64,000 nucleotides of DNA. It comes from Bolinopsis microptera (Eukaryota; Ctenophora; Tentaculata; Lobata; Bolinopsidae). Numbering within the stretch: position 1 is the stretch's first letter; every line of letters starts with the position of its first letter. The position numbers and the translations under genes are program-made. A model generated the notes under the pieces. It made no database searches. It saw only the letters and a list, made by a program, of their open reading frames with translations, and was not told where the DNA came from. Positions 1 to 10,960 of this stretch are shown here, piece after piece. The stretch covers positions 15,269,118-15,333,117 of the forward strand of contig NC_087078.1 in NCBI RefSeq assembly GCF_026151205.1, written 5' to 3'.

Positions 1-408
1 TCCACATGCCCACGATTTGCATGCATATAGTTATAAACAGTAAAGCTTGAGGTCCCAGCCAGGTTGTATGGAATATGATAAATTACGCCATCACGGATCG
101 GGAAATGAGCAGCCATCCACAAATATAAAAGCGGCCCATTTCTTGTTTATATTCCTAACAATAATTTGTGATCTGATGAGAAGGCTAAAACGTGTGACCG
201 TATAGACATTTATAATCTACAATGACACTTTTATTGCCGATAACTTTGGGGAAATTTTTAACAGAGATAAAAGATGGGGACTGAAATTTTTATAAAATCT
301 ATTGCTGATCGTGTTGATTATTTAATTTTTTAAATTTTAATTTAACTTCGAACTTCGAGATAGAGATTAAGAAGACAAACATGGACGAAAAAAAAGAGAC
401 GGGGGGGA
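1..408. other. Non-coding, no gene seen
   Basis: AT-rich sequence without a convincing reading frame, splice pair or repeat. Nothing recognisable before the minisatellite that follows. Confidence 0.5.
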
Positions 409-975
409 CTCCTTGTAAATTGTCACGTGGTGTTGTTACTTTATATTAACACCCCCTAAGGTAGTCACGTGGTGTTGTTACTTTATATTAGTACTCCTTG
501 TAAGATAGCCACGTGGTGGTTTGTTAATTTATATTACACTCCTTATAAAGGTAGTCACGTGGTTGTTGTTATTTTTATATTACACTCCTATAAGGTAGTC
601 AGTGGTGTTGTTTATATTATATTACACTCCTTATAAGGTATCACGTGGTTGTTGTTATTTAATTAAACTCCTTATAAGGTAGTCCACGTGTGTTGTTACT
701 GTTATATTACACTCCTTGTAAGATAGAGTCACGTGGTGTTGTTAACTATTATATTACACTCCTTATAAAGGTAGTCACGTGGTGTAGATACTTTATATTG
801 ACACTCCTTAAAAGGTAGTCGACTTGTGTTGCTACTTTATAGTTACACTCCTTATAAGGTAGTCGCGTGGTGTTATACTTTATATTACAATATTACACCT
901 CTTATAAGGTAGTCCGCGTGGTGTTGATACTTTATAATACACTCCTTATAAGGTAGTCACTTGGTTTTTGTTACC
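409..975. repeat. Minisatellite, about 44-bp unit, about 13 copies
   Basis: The unit runs ACTCCTTATAAGGTAGTCAC followed by GTGGTGTTGTTACTTTATAT and a short tail. About thirteen copies of 41-50 bp stand head to tail. Each has a palindromic CTTATAAG core and most have a CACGTGG box. Copies differ mainly by one- to three-base insertions and deletions rather than substitutions, which could be true slippage or poorly polished long-read consensus. Confidence 0.9.
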
Positions 976-1015
976 GGGGTAGTATGTTTACACTACCGTT
1001 TTTAGCGTTTATGGC

Positions 1016-1980
1016 GTTTAGAAGGGAGAATTGTGGGGGGATTGTGGTAGCTTAGAGGAGGATTTCTGATGAATTTATATTTGGTTTGGAGACTATGGTA
1101 TGTATGTGTGTATGGTATGTGTTGGTTTTGTAAGGAAGGTCGGTGTAAGTTGAAAAGCGAGAAGGGTTTGTTATGATCCATCAAAAGGATTGGGGTTGAG
1201 CGGCGATGGAGTTTTATCATGGTGGGAAGGAGAAGATGAGTGGACAGGTGTGAGATATTGAAATGAGGTGATTTTTAAATAAGAGTTTTAATTAGGATGT
1301 CGAATGAAAATTGAGTGGGAATTTAGGAATTTATATGTTATGTGTTGTTTGATTATAATTGTGATATGGGGTATGGTTAAGGTATCATGTATTAATGTAT
1401 AAGGTTTGATAGGAGTGGTTATGGTTGGTGTTGAATAGAGATTATATTGTTGAGTGTTTTGGTGAAGTTGGGGATTGAAGTTTTATTTGTTAAGGGTAGG
1501 GGGGGGGGTTTTTAGTTGGAGATAGGTGAATGATGGGAGAGTTGTGGAGTTTTTATGGGTAGATTTGAAAGGTATGGGGGATTTTTATGTAGAGGGGAGG
1601 AATATAGAAGTGGTGGTTTTATGGGTGATAGATATAGTTGTGGGGGGTGGGATAAAATTTAGGATTGATTAGTGGGATTGAGATGTATAATTTTGGTGTG
1701 AGGGTGGTGGATAGTGGGATTGAAGGAGATGAAGAGAAGTGAGGATGGAGGGGGATGATGTGAAGGAGAGGAATGTTTGATGATTAGTATTAGGTTATGT
1801 TTTGTGTTTGGAATAGTTTTGATAGGTTAGGTATGGTGGTGTGATGTGATGGTGTTGTATTGGGTTGTGTGATGAAAATTTGGTGTGGTGGAATTGTTAT
1901 TGGAGATAGGGTGATAGGGGATTTGGTTGGGATGGGGTGAATAGGATGGTGTTGTAGTATTGAGTTGGAAAATGGTAAAA
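1016..1980. other. C-depleted, G/T-rich tract
   Basis: On the + strand this tract has almost no C. About 14 C occur between 1021 and 1386, and none at all from 1387 to 1980 (594 bases). Sample lines give roughly 40% G, 30-33% T and 25-28% A, so total GC is not low; all of it is on one strand. Normal composition returns abruptly at 1981. Reading frames here are artefacts of the composition (no G on the reverse strand gives His/Pro/Thr-rich nonsense). No repeat unit is obvious. Origin unknown: strand-asymmetric mutation, a decayed G-rich satellite, or an assembly artefact. Confidence 0.85.
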
Positions 1981-2274
1981 CGGTGCGAGCTGCGAGCTTT
2001 ACGCGCACGCACGACGATAAAGTTGAAACATGATATAAATAATGATTAACTCTAGCAAGCCCCCATCATAAAATTTCCTGGTGTGATTAATTGCAACGCT
2101 TGCACATTTGTAGGTTTACAACCTACCGGACTGCTTTAGTAGGTCCTGCTTACCTTTAGTAACTACTTCCTTCACAAAAGGCCTGCTTGTAATATGATAC
2201 AGCTTTTCGCACAGTTATTCAAATTGAGGAAAGGAGTGTTAGATAAGTTTAAATTGAGTAGCTGGTTCACCTAA

Positions 2275-2282
2275 TCACGTGA
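2275..2282. promoter_or_regulatory. Palindromic E-box TCACGTGA upstream of GPCR copy 1
   Basis: The 8-bp palindrome lies 215 bp before the start codon. It is conserved at 62178 before the second GPCR copy and at 62852 in a third, degenerate copy of this 5' flank. CACGTG is the core site for bHLH-zip factors; function here is inferred. Confidence 0.45.
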
Positions 2283-2496
2283 TTCACATCTATGTCCCTG
2301 CTGTAGTTACAAGTCCCAACTTAGGAGGTGGTATTGTCTGCCAGCATCTTAAAAACCAGTACCAAATTTATTCGTTGCTATATAGTTGTGAAATTTTTTT
2401 AATACAATTTCCTAAATGCTTGCTTGTTAGTAAATCCTCTCTCTCTCTCAGCAAGCAGAGTTGTCTTCTTAAATTAACTTAGCTGAAATTAAGAGT

Positions 2497-3648
2497 ATGA
2501 AATGTAATCAATCTTATGACCAGGCAGATTATTTCAACATGAAAACAGACAACAAGACGCTATTAGCTATCAAAGATGACACGGAGAGAACAATTTTTGT
2601 ATTGTGGAGTTTAACAGTTTTTCTTGCATCGCTTGTAGGAGACTGCATCATTTTAATAGCAACAATTAGATATAAAGCAATAAAACTCCATAAAGTGATA
2701 ATAGCAGTGATGCAGCACATGGCTGTTTGTGACTTAATGCTAGCTGTATTTAAAGTATTTCCAGGATTTGTGGCACTGATAATGGATGGCTGGGTGTTTG
2801 GGGAAATTCTCTGCCATGTTCAGTATAATATAAGCTGGATGTGTGGTCCAATGACTGTGTTCCTGACATCTGCTATGGCTATCTTGAAACTGATCATGGT
2901 AAAATATCCCCTGAAAACTGGGGCATGGTCCACGCGATTGGGACATAGAATCTGCTCTGTTGTATGGCTCTTGATGCTAGGTTGGTACACTCCAGTACTA
3001 GTGGTAAATGTATTTTACATAAGAGACACACTAAGGTTCAGCTACATAGACTATGGTTGTAACTATGATCTTTACTCACCCACTGTGCCAATATGGTATA
3101 CACTTTACTTCCCCATCAGTGTTGCTGTTTTTAGTATCGTACCCTACATGATACTCATCGTAAGCTCTGTTCTCCTCCTGATTGTGGCCAGTAGAGCTGG
3201 CTCCAGACACGGAGAATCACTGAGATGGGAGGGTGTGATCACAGTCCTACTTACTGTCGTAGTCTTTTTGCTATCATATCTGCCTACAACTGTGGTGGCA
3301 GTAGCAGCAGTTGCAGGAGTTCAACCAAGCAGCACTACACTTAACGTTGTATATCACTTCTCCAACATTAACACTATGGCGAATTTTTTTGTATACTCGC
3401 TCAGTGTGCGAAGTTTCAGACATTTTCTGAGAAAAAAGATTTCTGAACTTCTCCCCTCAAAGAGATCCTCTAATCAACGAAGATTTCGACCCCATCAAAG
3501 ACCACATCCCCTTCAAAGACTCCCTCCAAGGCAAGGTTCTTCAGAAATGCAAATTGATGCTACAACTTCAATAGTCGAATTGCCAAGATTGCAGCTAAAA
3601 AAGAATAAACGAAGTAGCCACCGAAATATTCAAGATAATTCTGTTTAG
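2497..3648 (+). CDS. Class A (rhodopsin-like) G protein-coupled receptor, copy 1
   Basis: Complete intronless 383-residue receptor for the plasma membrane. The short N-terminus has two N-glycosylation sequons (N4, N19). Seven hydrophobic segments follow: TM1 at about 33-57, then TM2 with the conserved Asp (D79, in AVCDL), Cys106 before TM3 and Cys188 in the second loop for the usual disulfide, Trp157 in TM4, Pro263 in TM6. Departures from the textbook family: TM1 has GD (48-49) instead of GN, the E/DRY position reads KYP (136-138), and NPxxY is NFFVY (296-300). Such changes are common in lineage-specific invertebrate receptors, so ligand and coupling are unknown. The tail from about 318 is basic and proline-rich. 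A pyrimidine run ending in CAG near 2450 could be the acceptor of a 5' UTR intron. AATAAA follows near 3856. Confidence 0.9.
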   Translation: MKCNQSYDQADYFNMKTDNKTLLAIKDDTERTIFVLWSLTVFLASLVGDCIILIATIRYKAIKLHKVIIAVMQHMAVCDLMLAVFKVFPGFVALIMDGWVFGEILCHVQYNISWMCGPMTVFLTSAMAILKLIMVKYPLKTGAWSTRLGHRICSVVWLLMLGWYTPVLVVNVFYIRDTLRFSYIDYGCNYDLYSPTVPIWYTLYFPISVAVFSIVPYMILIVSSVLLLIVASRAGSRHGESLRWEGVITVLLTVVVFLLSYLPTTVVAVAAVAGVQPSSTTLNVVYHFSNINTMANFFVYSLSVRSFRHFLRKKISELLPSKRSSNQRRFRPHQRPHPLQRLPPRQGSSEMQIDATTSIVELPRLQLKKNKRSSHRNIQDNSV

Positions 3649-3838
3649 CGATACAATTCCACATTTTCATTGTTCCATGTTAAAATTAAAATGACATGGT
3701 ATTGTTACATTGCTATGTTAAACAAGGAACTGAAACTACTAGGTTTCGTACAGACTCAATTCTGCACCCATGTCAATATGTTCATTATATGCAAGCCTCT
3801 TGATTTATATCATATTATTGTTTATTTATTATTTTTGT

Positions 3839-4463
3839 GCAGTAGTGTTGCAAGAGAATAAAACCAACTTATTATGTACTAAATGGAATCAAGAATATTA
3901 TTGACTATATTTGATAACGATGAATTGTAAATTTCGATCAATTTATATTTTCGGTCTCCAATTATTGAACTGCGGAAGCTGGTTGCCTCAACAATGTTGA
4001 CTATGCATGGTATGACTGAATTGTAAACACGTGATAACTGAACGAAAAATAAATGATGAACATGATTCAAAAACTGTAAACCACCAAATGAATTATCGCT
4101 TAAATTTAAATAAGTATTTAAACAAAAACCATCATGTGCCGTTAAGCAGCAGGGCGCGGCTCATCTGGGCCACAGCAAATCGGCGAAAATGGGTTCGAAA
4201 AAGCCACTATTGGCACTCGAGTCCTTGATCTTTCCGATGGTTCACTGGGGCTTTTGAGCTGCCGTCCTTCAGCTTCTGTAAACTGAAATGACTACCAATC
4301 CAAGTTGAGGCAATCAGCCGACGCGCGGCTTTCATGGTTATATATGATATGTTTAATCTGTAATAAAGATCAAAATTCAAATTTGTTTCTCTAAAATTTG
4401 TTTTTCTTTTCAAGTGAAACAGTGAAACAAATTTAAAATTTATGAGTTAAAATCACCCGTTAA
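3839..4463. other. Intergenic; one possible minus-strand exon at 4144-4288
   Basis: Mostly AT-rich. On the minus strand a good acceptor (CATTTCAG) precedes 47 open codons from 4288 down to a stop at 4144, starting FTEAEGRQLKSPSEPSERSR and then Pro-rich. No upstream exon was found, so it is only a candidate terminal exon. Confidence 0.2.
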
Positions 4464-4472
4464 GTTTATGAG

Positions 4473-4625
4473 TTGATTGACAATGTCAACCGGTCTTCCA
4501 GATTGTTGCTCTGCGAATTAAAAGAGCAACGATCTCGTCAGGCTGAGATCTCTTACTTCGATGCGCGGCGAAGTAAGAATGATAATTTGCGCGGCGCGTC
4601 AAAGCGGCGAAGTCTTCCAATGCAA
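4473..4625 (+). mobile_element. Small hairpin-ended mobile element (153 bp), 9-bp target duplication
   Basis: Flanked by the exact direct repeat GTTTATGAG (4464-4472 and 4626-4634). One end is TTGATTGACAATGTCAA, containing the palindrome TTGAC-AAT-GTCAA. The other end is CTTCCAATGCAA. Inside, TCTTACTTCG and CGAAGTAAGA form a hairpin. The same insertion, with the same duplicated target, is present in the inverted copy at 59159-59316, so it predates that repeat copy. No coding capacity. Confidence 0.75.
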
Positions 4626-4634
4626 GTTTATGAG

Positions 4635-6419
4635 TTTTTATATTTCATTTGCATTGTTCGTGGATCAAGTTACTTAGCGCGCGTACGTGCATACGTTACT
4701 ATTCTTTAGGGCGCAATTAGATGTTGACCGTTCTATGTACATGCTTATACGTTTTTGTTTCACCTAACCATGTGCTTTCGCGCCACTTCGGGCGCGCTTG
4801 TTTCACAAGTCAAGAAAAGCACCTATCCACGAACCCCGATGGGAAGGTTCGTGCGCGCGTGCGCAGTGCTGACAACAGCGTATATATGTACCGCAGGTAC
4901 ACTGCCGCGCGCAGTGTTGTGACCCCTCTTCGTCGTATTTTACACATATTTGGACGTTGGCAATTTATTCAATTGATAATTTTAAAGTTTTAACATTTTT
5001 TATATTAAATTCTTTTTTAATATAGTTCTAAAACGATTAAGCATGCTTTCTGTGAAAATTTAATGTACTTTCGTAAAATAATTTTGATGTGGCAGCGATT
5101 TGAAAAAGAAATTAGTTAAAAATGATACAAAAAAATTGGACATTTTTTGATATTAAAACATGTATAACTTGGGCTGTGTTGACAGTAGAAAAATAATTTA
5201 ACCCTTGTCCGAAAGGTTTACAAAAGTTTTACGCGCCGCGCATAATTGCCGCGCAATTTCGCGTGTCAAATCCGTCTAAGAGTGAACATAATTGATGAAG
5301 GAGCACTTTGAGTTTTACACCTCGTGCGTTCACTGTTCGCGCCTTAATTGCGCCCAGTTCACTGTTGCCTCGCGTTATTCCATCATCCATATTTCTGCTC
5401 TTAGTTGCTTTATAATGTGTCAGCAGTAATCAGCCCTGCTGTATTATATATTGTGCTTGATTGTTGATACCTAATTAATTAACTGTTTACGATGGCAGTT
5501 ATGGTGGATGATGATTAATCACTCTACAATCGCCTGTCACGTGACTTCTTCAACCCGTTCTGTAGATGGCCCTAAACAACTATTCGAAACCCGGAAACCA
5601 TAACCCTCTAATCAGATCCCAACCCTAACGGCCTAACCCTAACCAAATCCTTTACAAAAGCATACACTGAAACACTATAGAGAAATTAGGCTAACTTCCT
5701 TATACGGTCATATCAGGTGATCGAGACAGTTTTTCGCCAATATCTCGTTAGGGGAGAATTTTAACCTTATGTCATGGGGGTAATAGGTAAGTGCTTAGTA
5801 ACCTCTTTGCTTTTATTCGAGCCTTTTATTAAATCGAAGTTACAGTTCACGAGGTTGATCCTTTGGGAGATATTAAATCCTGTTTTACTATTATTTATAA
5901 ATTCTAACGTTTAACTTTAATAATAATAAGTAAGTTTGGACGCAGACTAGAAACGAGTTTAATCGACTAAGTTTTTGATTTTGTGTACCTTTTTATCATA
6001 CAACTTTTTAATTTCAGCAAACTTTAGTTAAAGAGTAAATCAAAGTTAGCAATCATTGAACTCAATAGTTAAAAAGGTGACTGTAAAAATAGAACTAAGA
6101 TTTCGATACTTTTAAATGAACTTCTAGTTCTAATGATATAATTTTAAATTATTAGATGTTTAAATTTTCCTGATAGCTGGATCATAGTCATGTAGAAATT
6201 AGGTTAAACATTGTCATGCAGAAATTAGGTTGAAATAATTTTGTCCATAGAAAACACAGTCACGCCTTACATTATTACAAGCTTTAAAGGGCTCGTGAGT
6301 CGTGTTAGTGTTACTATTACTTTTGAGCTTGAAAGCAGACAAAACTTTGTTTATTTGCTTGTTTATTATTTTGTTTGTTATTAGAGAAAGAAGACAATAT
6401 TACCTCTCGATTATTTCAG
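4635..6419. other. Dispersed repeat and intergenic sequence
   Basis: 4635-4760 continues the repeat shared, inverted, with 59030-59150. 4905-4945 matches the reverse complement of about 10290-10345. A cluster of CCCTAA-like telomeric motifs lies at 5570-5650 (several CCCTAA or CCTAAC in about 80 bp, not a clean array). A TCACGTGA palindrome is at 5537. No supported gene. Confidence 0.5.
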
Positions 6420-9400
6420 GAGAAGCTAAAAGCGCTGAAAGACCAAGAAAGAAGCATCTCCCTGTTGAATCAGCACGCTGAAGAAGTACAGCGACTAGGA
6501 CTGGTGAACAAGCTGATAAACTCAGACAGCAGCAAAAACTTCAAGTGAGCTTCGTGACGTCATTGACATAACCGTCGTTGTGACGTCATTTTCGATGTTG
6601 ATCGAATGAATTTATTTGTATTCTAGAGATTCTATTATAGCATTTGACAAGTAACAACTTTGGCTATGTTTACTGTGCTGTAATGCACTGAACGACCGGG
6701 ATTCCCGGCGCCGGGGGAGGTGTTTATTCCCGGCCCCGGCCAATTTTGAGTTTTTGGCCGGGATCGGAATTATAGATTAAAAATTCACATAAGAACATAA
6801 AAACTACTGTCTTATTTGACCCACAATTCATACTTACATTTACAACTTATCTTATATTGGTAAGGGATCAATTAGCCGAAGTTAAAATGGAAAGTGCCAG
6901 TTTTAATTTAAAGTCTGAAGCACTGAGCGTGAAAAGTGATATTAAAATGGACTCTAATTCTAAAAGTGCCTGTGTCTTCATACTATGGTGTTCCGCCTCA
7001 CTTCTATACTACTATAATCGAGCAGGACTTGACAAGCCCACTAAAACAAGTTGTGTAAAAAATACCACCAGTTCACGGCCCAACCACATTGTTTATTTGT
7101 ACACCCAGTGAATTATTCCTTATATGGCGCGGAACATTCCTGGCCTAACGTGTGTGACGTGTTTCTCCGCACTATCAGTTGACTACCATTCATGTAGTTG
7201 ACTGCCACTGTACTCGCATTTATGTGTTACTTGTTTTTACGTGTTTGATTTAAATTGCTCGTGATTAGACACACGTTCGGTGAAAGGGGAGGGGATAGTT
7301 TTCACTTTTCAGACAAGGGAAGGGGCAAGGAAACGTGTGATTACTTGATTATTGATTTTTCACGTTTTAAGTTAATCTCGACACGTGTTCAGTAATTATG
7401 TGTTTTATAAATACCCTTATACTGTTTACACTTTTTAAATCCCTTTAAAGCCAACAATATAATCCACGAAACAGACTCCTGGCACTAATTTCAGGATCTA
7501 AAATAGGCCCGGGCTTTTTTAAAAGTTACTGACATCACGCTGGTCCTCACTTTTTGGAGTCTACTCCCTCATTTCCAGGTTAGTGCACTATTAGTGGGGA
7601 GGAGGTGTATTAACTTTATCAGTCACGTAACCTCATGACACTCCCCATCACGGGTAACTTGTAATGGTAACGTTGTCATGGTAACAGAAATGTGTTTTCA
7701 GGCTGAACAGGAAGCTGTACAACAACCGGCCTGACAAGTTACCGGTCTGACAAGTTACAAGTGGTGGACCTACATCATCTAGATGTACAGGTTCGTTCAT
7801 TTACTGATTGATAGCTATTTTAATGAACTTATTTGTTTAGATTTATGACGTGTTTCTCAATTGACAATTTTATACCCTCGAGATAATACAAAATTCTATG
7901 AAGGATACATTTTTAATGTTCAATTACATAAATGACAAACTTAAGTTGACTAAATCGCTGCCTGTATTTGGATTATTTAAAAAAATCAATTTGGTGTGAC
8001 CACAGTACCATAAGTCGCACTTAGCATAAAACCTGTGAGCGAATCACCATACTTGAAGAGTGTGTGCCAGCTCATGTCCGTCTTCATAACCTCTTCCCTC
8101 CACTGTCCCCATCTTGACTGCATCTCAAGAGAGCCGCATTGAACTTCCCTTTCATGCTCGAGGTTTCTTTTAACTCTCTGAAGGACCTCAGCTTGTTGTT
8201 CCCGGGCGTTCATCTTCTTCCACGGTTTCTTCCATTCTCCAAAACCAATCCTTGCCCTGCTGTACGACCATTCCTCTCACCGCTTCACAGACTAAGTCCC
8301 TCTCAGCACAATCTAGTTCCTTGTCTGGTCTCCAAACTCTCCCTGACCTGACTTGCGGTTGAATCGCCCTTATCATGTCATCAAAAAACTGCTGGTAGGA
8401 CTGATGGAGTCGACATTTCTCCAGCTTCCAAGTCGTGCTAGCCCTTAAATGGGTCATAACTTGGCCAAATTGTGTAATCAACTTGAAATTTTGGGAATCA
8501 CTTAAATTATTATACCAAATGTGTCTGTCAACTTTGGAGTTCCTAGTATAAAGTGTTGTCATTTTATGGCGACAATAATTAAAACTAAAAGGAGAGAGTG
8601 ACGTGCCACACCCTCTGAAATCAATGAAATTTGGCGAAACTTTCAGAAATACTAAGTTTGACCCGCATGTGAAGGTCGCTAAACTAAATGTAATATTTCA
8701 GGTACAAATTCTACTAGTACGATTCGATGCAGTGGAAGAGGTTGAAGTTGACGTTTAAGCAGTCACCCTGCCGAACAAGAAATCAGTCAGGCAAAGAGGC
8801 TAGGTTGACTAGAAACTCAATCACTATATCCGTGAAACTTGCTGGAAGCTATGTGAGTTATTTTACCTCCTTATTTCAAATGACCTCCAAACCAATTACA
8901 TTGAACTTTGAAGAGGTGAAGAAACCAAAAATATTAACTGAATTAAATGCGACTATAAAACCGAAATAGTAATACACTGCTGACTACAAAGAAACATCTT
9001 ACATGGGGCCAGGCTCATATAAGTGTTCATATGTTAGTGTTCATAGCCGTTGAAAATATGGCGGAATGACAGGCTGAATGTGGCCCAGTAGAAGAAAAAA
9101 ACATTATAATTCTTTCCGACCATAATAGAAATACAATTAAACTAGAATGAAACAAAGAGTATTAAATTTTTAAATTAGTCGAGTCAACTAAATTTCACAG
9201 AGAAGCTGGACATTTATACGACAATTTAAACGCAATGTGTATGCGCCGTGATCAATGGTCACGGCGCATAACCATTGCGCCGTGACCGTTGATCACGGCG
9301 CATAACCCGTAAGATGCTGCGCACATTTTTGATTTTAAAATGGCGGGAACACATTTCAACTGCCATTGTTATACGATACATTGAAGTGCATAGTGGAGTG

Positions 9401-9675
9401 TGTGGTCTGATAGTAGACAGAGGATTTATTTGAAACATTCCCGGTGCCTTCAACTGTTCTTTGCACTGACTATTTGATTGCTTAAACGAATAGGCGAGCC
9501 TTCAAAAATATTAGTTTCAATGTTTTCATAGTTTTATGATGCAAATATGATTTTTCCATTTACTTAACTGATAATACCCCCAATATCTTTTCAGGTGTGG
9601 AGGTCGGACCGAAACTGTAATCAGACACTAAACATTAACGAGGACCAATTATTTTACTCCTTTAATGATGAATAA
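6420..9675 (+). CDS. 3' exons of an unidentified coiled-coil protein gene, frame broken by a 16-bp duplication
   Basis: Exon 6420-6544 follows TTATTTCAG and ends before GTGAGC. It encodes a charged helical segment (EKLKALKDQERSISLLNQHA and on). Exon 7702-7790 follows TTTTCAG and joins in phase (KLNRKLYNNRPDKL). Inside it, CCGGCCTGACAAGTTA is tandemly duplicated with one mismatch (16 bp), which gives an early stop at 7748-7750. Ignoring one unit, the frame runs on as QVVDLHHLDVQ to a GT donor. Exon 8702 follows ATATTTCAG (VQILLVRFDAVEE...) and either stops at 8758 or splices at 8741 to an exon at 9595-9675 (VWRSDRNCNQTLNINEDQLF..., stop), all in matching phase. The first exons were not found. 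The product family is not recognised. The 7791-8701 intron carries a LINE fragment. Confidence 0.5.
6693..6775. repeat. CCGGG-rich interspersed repeat
   Basis: Runs such as CCGGGATTCCCGG and CCCGGCCCCGGCCAATTTT stand out in AT-rich sequence inside the intron. Related CCGGG arrays occur at 16130-16325 and 48270-48465, so this is a dispersed family, possibly a non-autonomous DNA element. Confidence 0.5.
7986..8436 (-). pseudogene. Fragment of a non-LTR retrotransposon of the same family as 49572-52160
   Basis: Two overlapping minus-strand frames (residue string TWKLEKCRLHQSYQ at the start, YGDSLTGFMLSATYGT at the end) match the middle of the large LINE protein encoded at 49581-51473, residues about 235-375. 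The frame changes near 8200, so the copy is dead. It sits inside the intron of the 6420-9675 gene, antisense to it. Confidence 0.85.
9001..9090 (+). repeat. Diverged copy of a short SINE-like element
   Basis: Ends in GCGGAATGACAGGCTGA and GGCCCAGTA, as do the copies at 19859-19938 and 55494-55570. The 5' half is more diverged and longer here. Confidence 0.5.
9240..9305. repeat. Nested double hairpin (palindrome of palindromes)
   Basis: TGCGCCGTGA-TCAATGG-TCACGGCGCA is followed by its inverse TGCGCCGTGACCGTTGATCA and the matching stem. Each half is a stem-loop of about 11 bp, and together they form an inverted repeat of about 66 bp. Confidence 0.8.
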
Positions 9676-10759
9676 AGATCGCTGATTGCTTTTACTGATA
9701 TATAGTGTTAAAATGAAAGAGAAACTGTTGAGACGAAAGAGAAAAACGCACTCATTTATTTATAGTTTTATGTCTTAACAATGTTATTCGAAAGCTAATT
9801 TTAAAAGCTGGCTCTGAATCCTTGCTAAATGATTTGGGAAGGTGTAAGGGCTAAATATGCCTGTAGACATCATTTTCAGTGGGTTTTATGAAGTTTATGA
9901 TTAGGGTATATTTTGGGACTGAAATAAGCGCAAGACCTTCGACGTTTCTATTCCTACTGTTTTTTTAATTTAGCAAATATACAAAAAAAAATTATACTGT
10001 CGTAAAGATAAAATGTTTAGTTATCGGATAGATACTTTAAAATTAAGTATTAAAATAACCGAGCTAAGATATTCAATGTTAAACTCAAAAATGTTCACGC
10101 GTTTATGAAGAAATATTTAATTCTGCGCGTAGTTTTTTTGGTCACAACTATGGCAAATTTTTACCAATTTTGTTCATAATTTCAAAATGTTATTTAGTAG
10201 ACAAATTACTTTCGGACTAAATCCTTATTGTTTATTCAAATCTAAAAGAAACAACATTTATTTGACTTCAAAATTGTTCAATCTGAATATGAGCTAATTA
10301 CGACGAAGGGAGGTCACAACACTGCGCGCAGGAGTGAGGTAGTCTTGGCACTTCTCCCTTCAGTATGCAGTAACCACTTTTCAGGTTTCTATAGTGCATA
10401 GTGACAGTGTATAGGGGTTAATTAGGTATAAACTACAGTACAGCTGTACTTACACCTTCATTCACAAGCATGCAAGCTCACCTGGTCCAATGAGCGGGAA
10501 ACATAGGACAAGGTCTTGTGACGTAATAGTCACGTGACCCCATGGCTCATAATCACGTGACCTCAGACCCAATCAATGATCAATTAGGTTCGGGCATGGT
10601 CAGCCCCCTGTCACCCGATCTTGAGGTGACGTACGACACCTCGTTTACGCAATAAATGTCTAAAAGGCTACACACGTCGCATATGATTATGAGGACAAAA
10701 GCGCAGGTAATTTTGAGTAATTGAGTAACCTTGGCCTTTGGGATTGTAAAAATAAACTG
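9676..10759. other. Intergenic, no gene seen
   Basis: AT-rich. Part (about 9960-10345) is a diverged inverted copy of sequence near 4905-5200. TCACGTGA occurs at 10530 and 10553. No supported reading frame. Confidence 0.5.
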
Positions 10760-10960
10760 GCTGTACCATGACCAATGTTTTTTTGCTAATATCTAAAAAG
10801 ACCTATAGCTATAATTACATAATAGTATAAGCATGAAAAGTATTTCTTAACGAGTTATATTATGAGCAAATAACCATTTTTGTCAAACGCGCACACGTAC
10901 CGTGACATGAGGCTTGTAAAACAACAGTTGAGCTGCACTGTTTATGTTTTAGGATTCAAG

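Larger units (their letters stand above)
2131..3838 (+). repeat. Left arm of an inverted segmental duplication (GPCR gene plus flanks)
   Basis: This block matches the reverse complement of about 60690-62327. Homology starts at the shared CTTTAGTAGGTCCTGCTTA and runs through the 5' flank, the whole coding region and the 3' flank. The right copy lacks about 90 bp of 3' flank (left 3714-3805), after which homology resumes for about 35 bp. The arms are about 57 kb apart in opposite orientation. Confidence 0.9.

Noticed and set aside
409-975. CRISPR array
   Set aside because: Repeats directly adjoin each other without spacers, in a eukaryotic genome.
1387-1980. C-to-T deamination or bisulfite-like conversion, or a telomere array
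   Set aside because: G is about 40%, too high for simple C loss, and TTAGGG is nearly absent as an intact hexamer.
1002-2012. Minus-strand open frames rich in His, Pro and Thr
   Set aside because: They result only from the absence of G on that strand; no coding features.
4185-4205. tRNA-like GGTTCGA motif
   Set aside because: No cloverleaf can be drawn around it and no A box precedes it; no tRNA or rRNA gene was found in the window.
6857-7111. 84-residue + frame
   Set aside because: Begins without a proper ATG, lies in an intron, and shows no splice support or family features.
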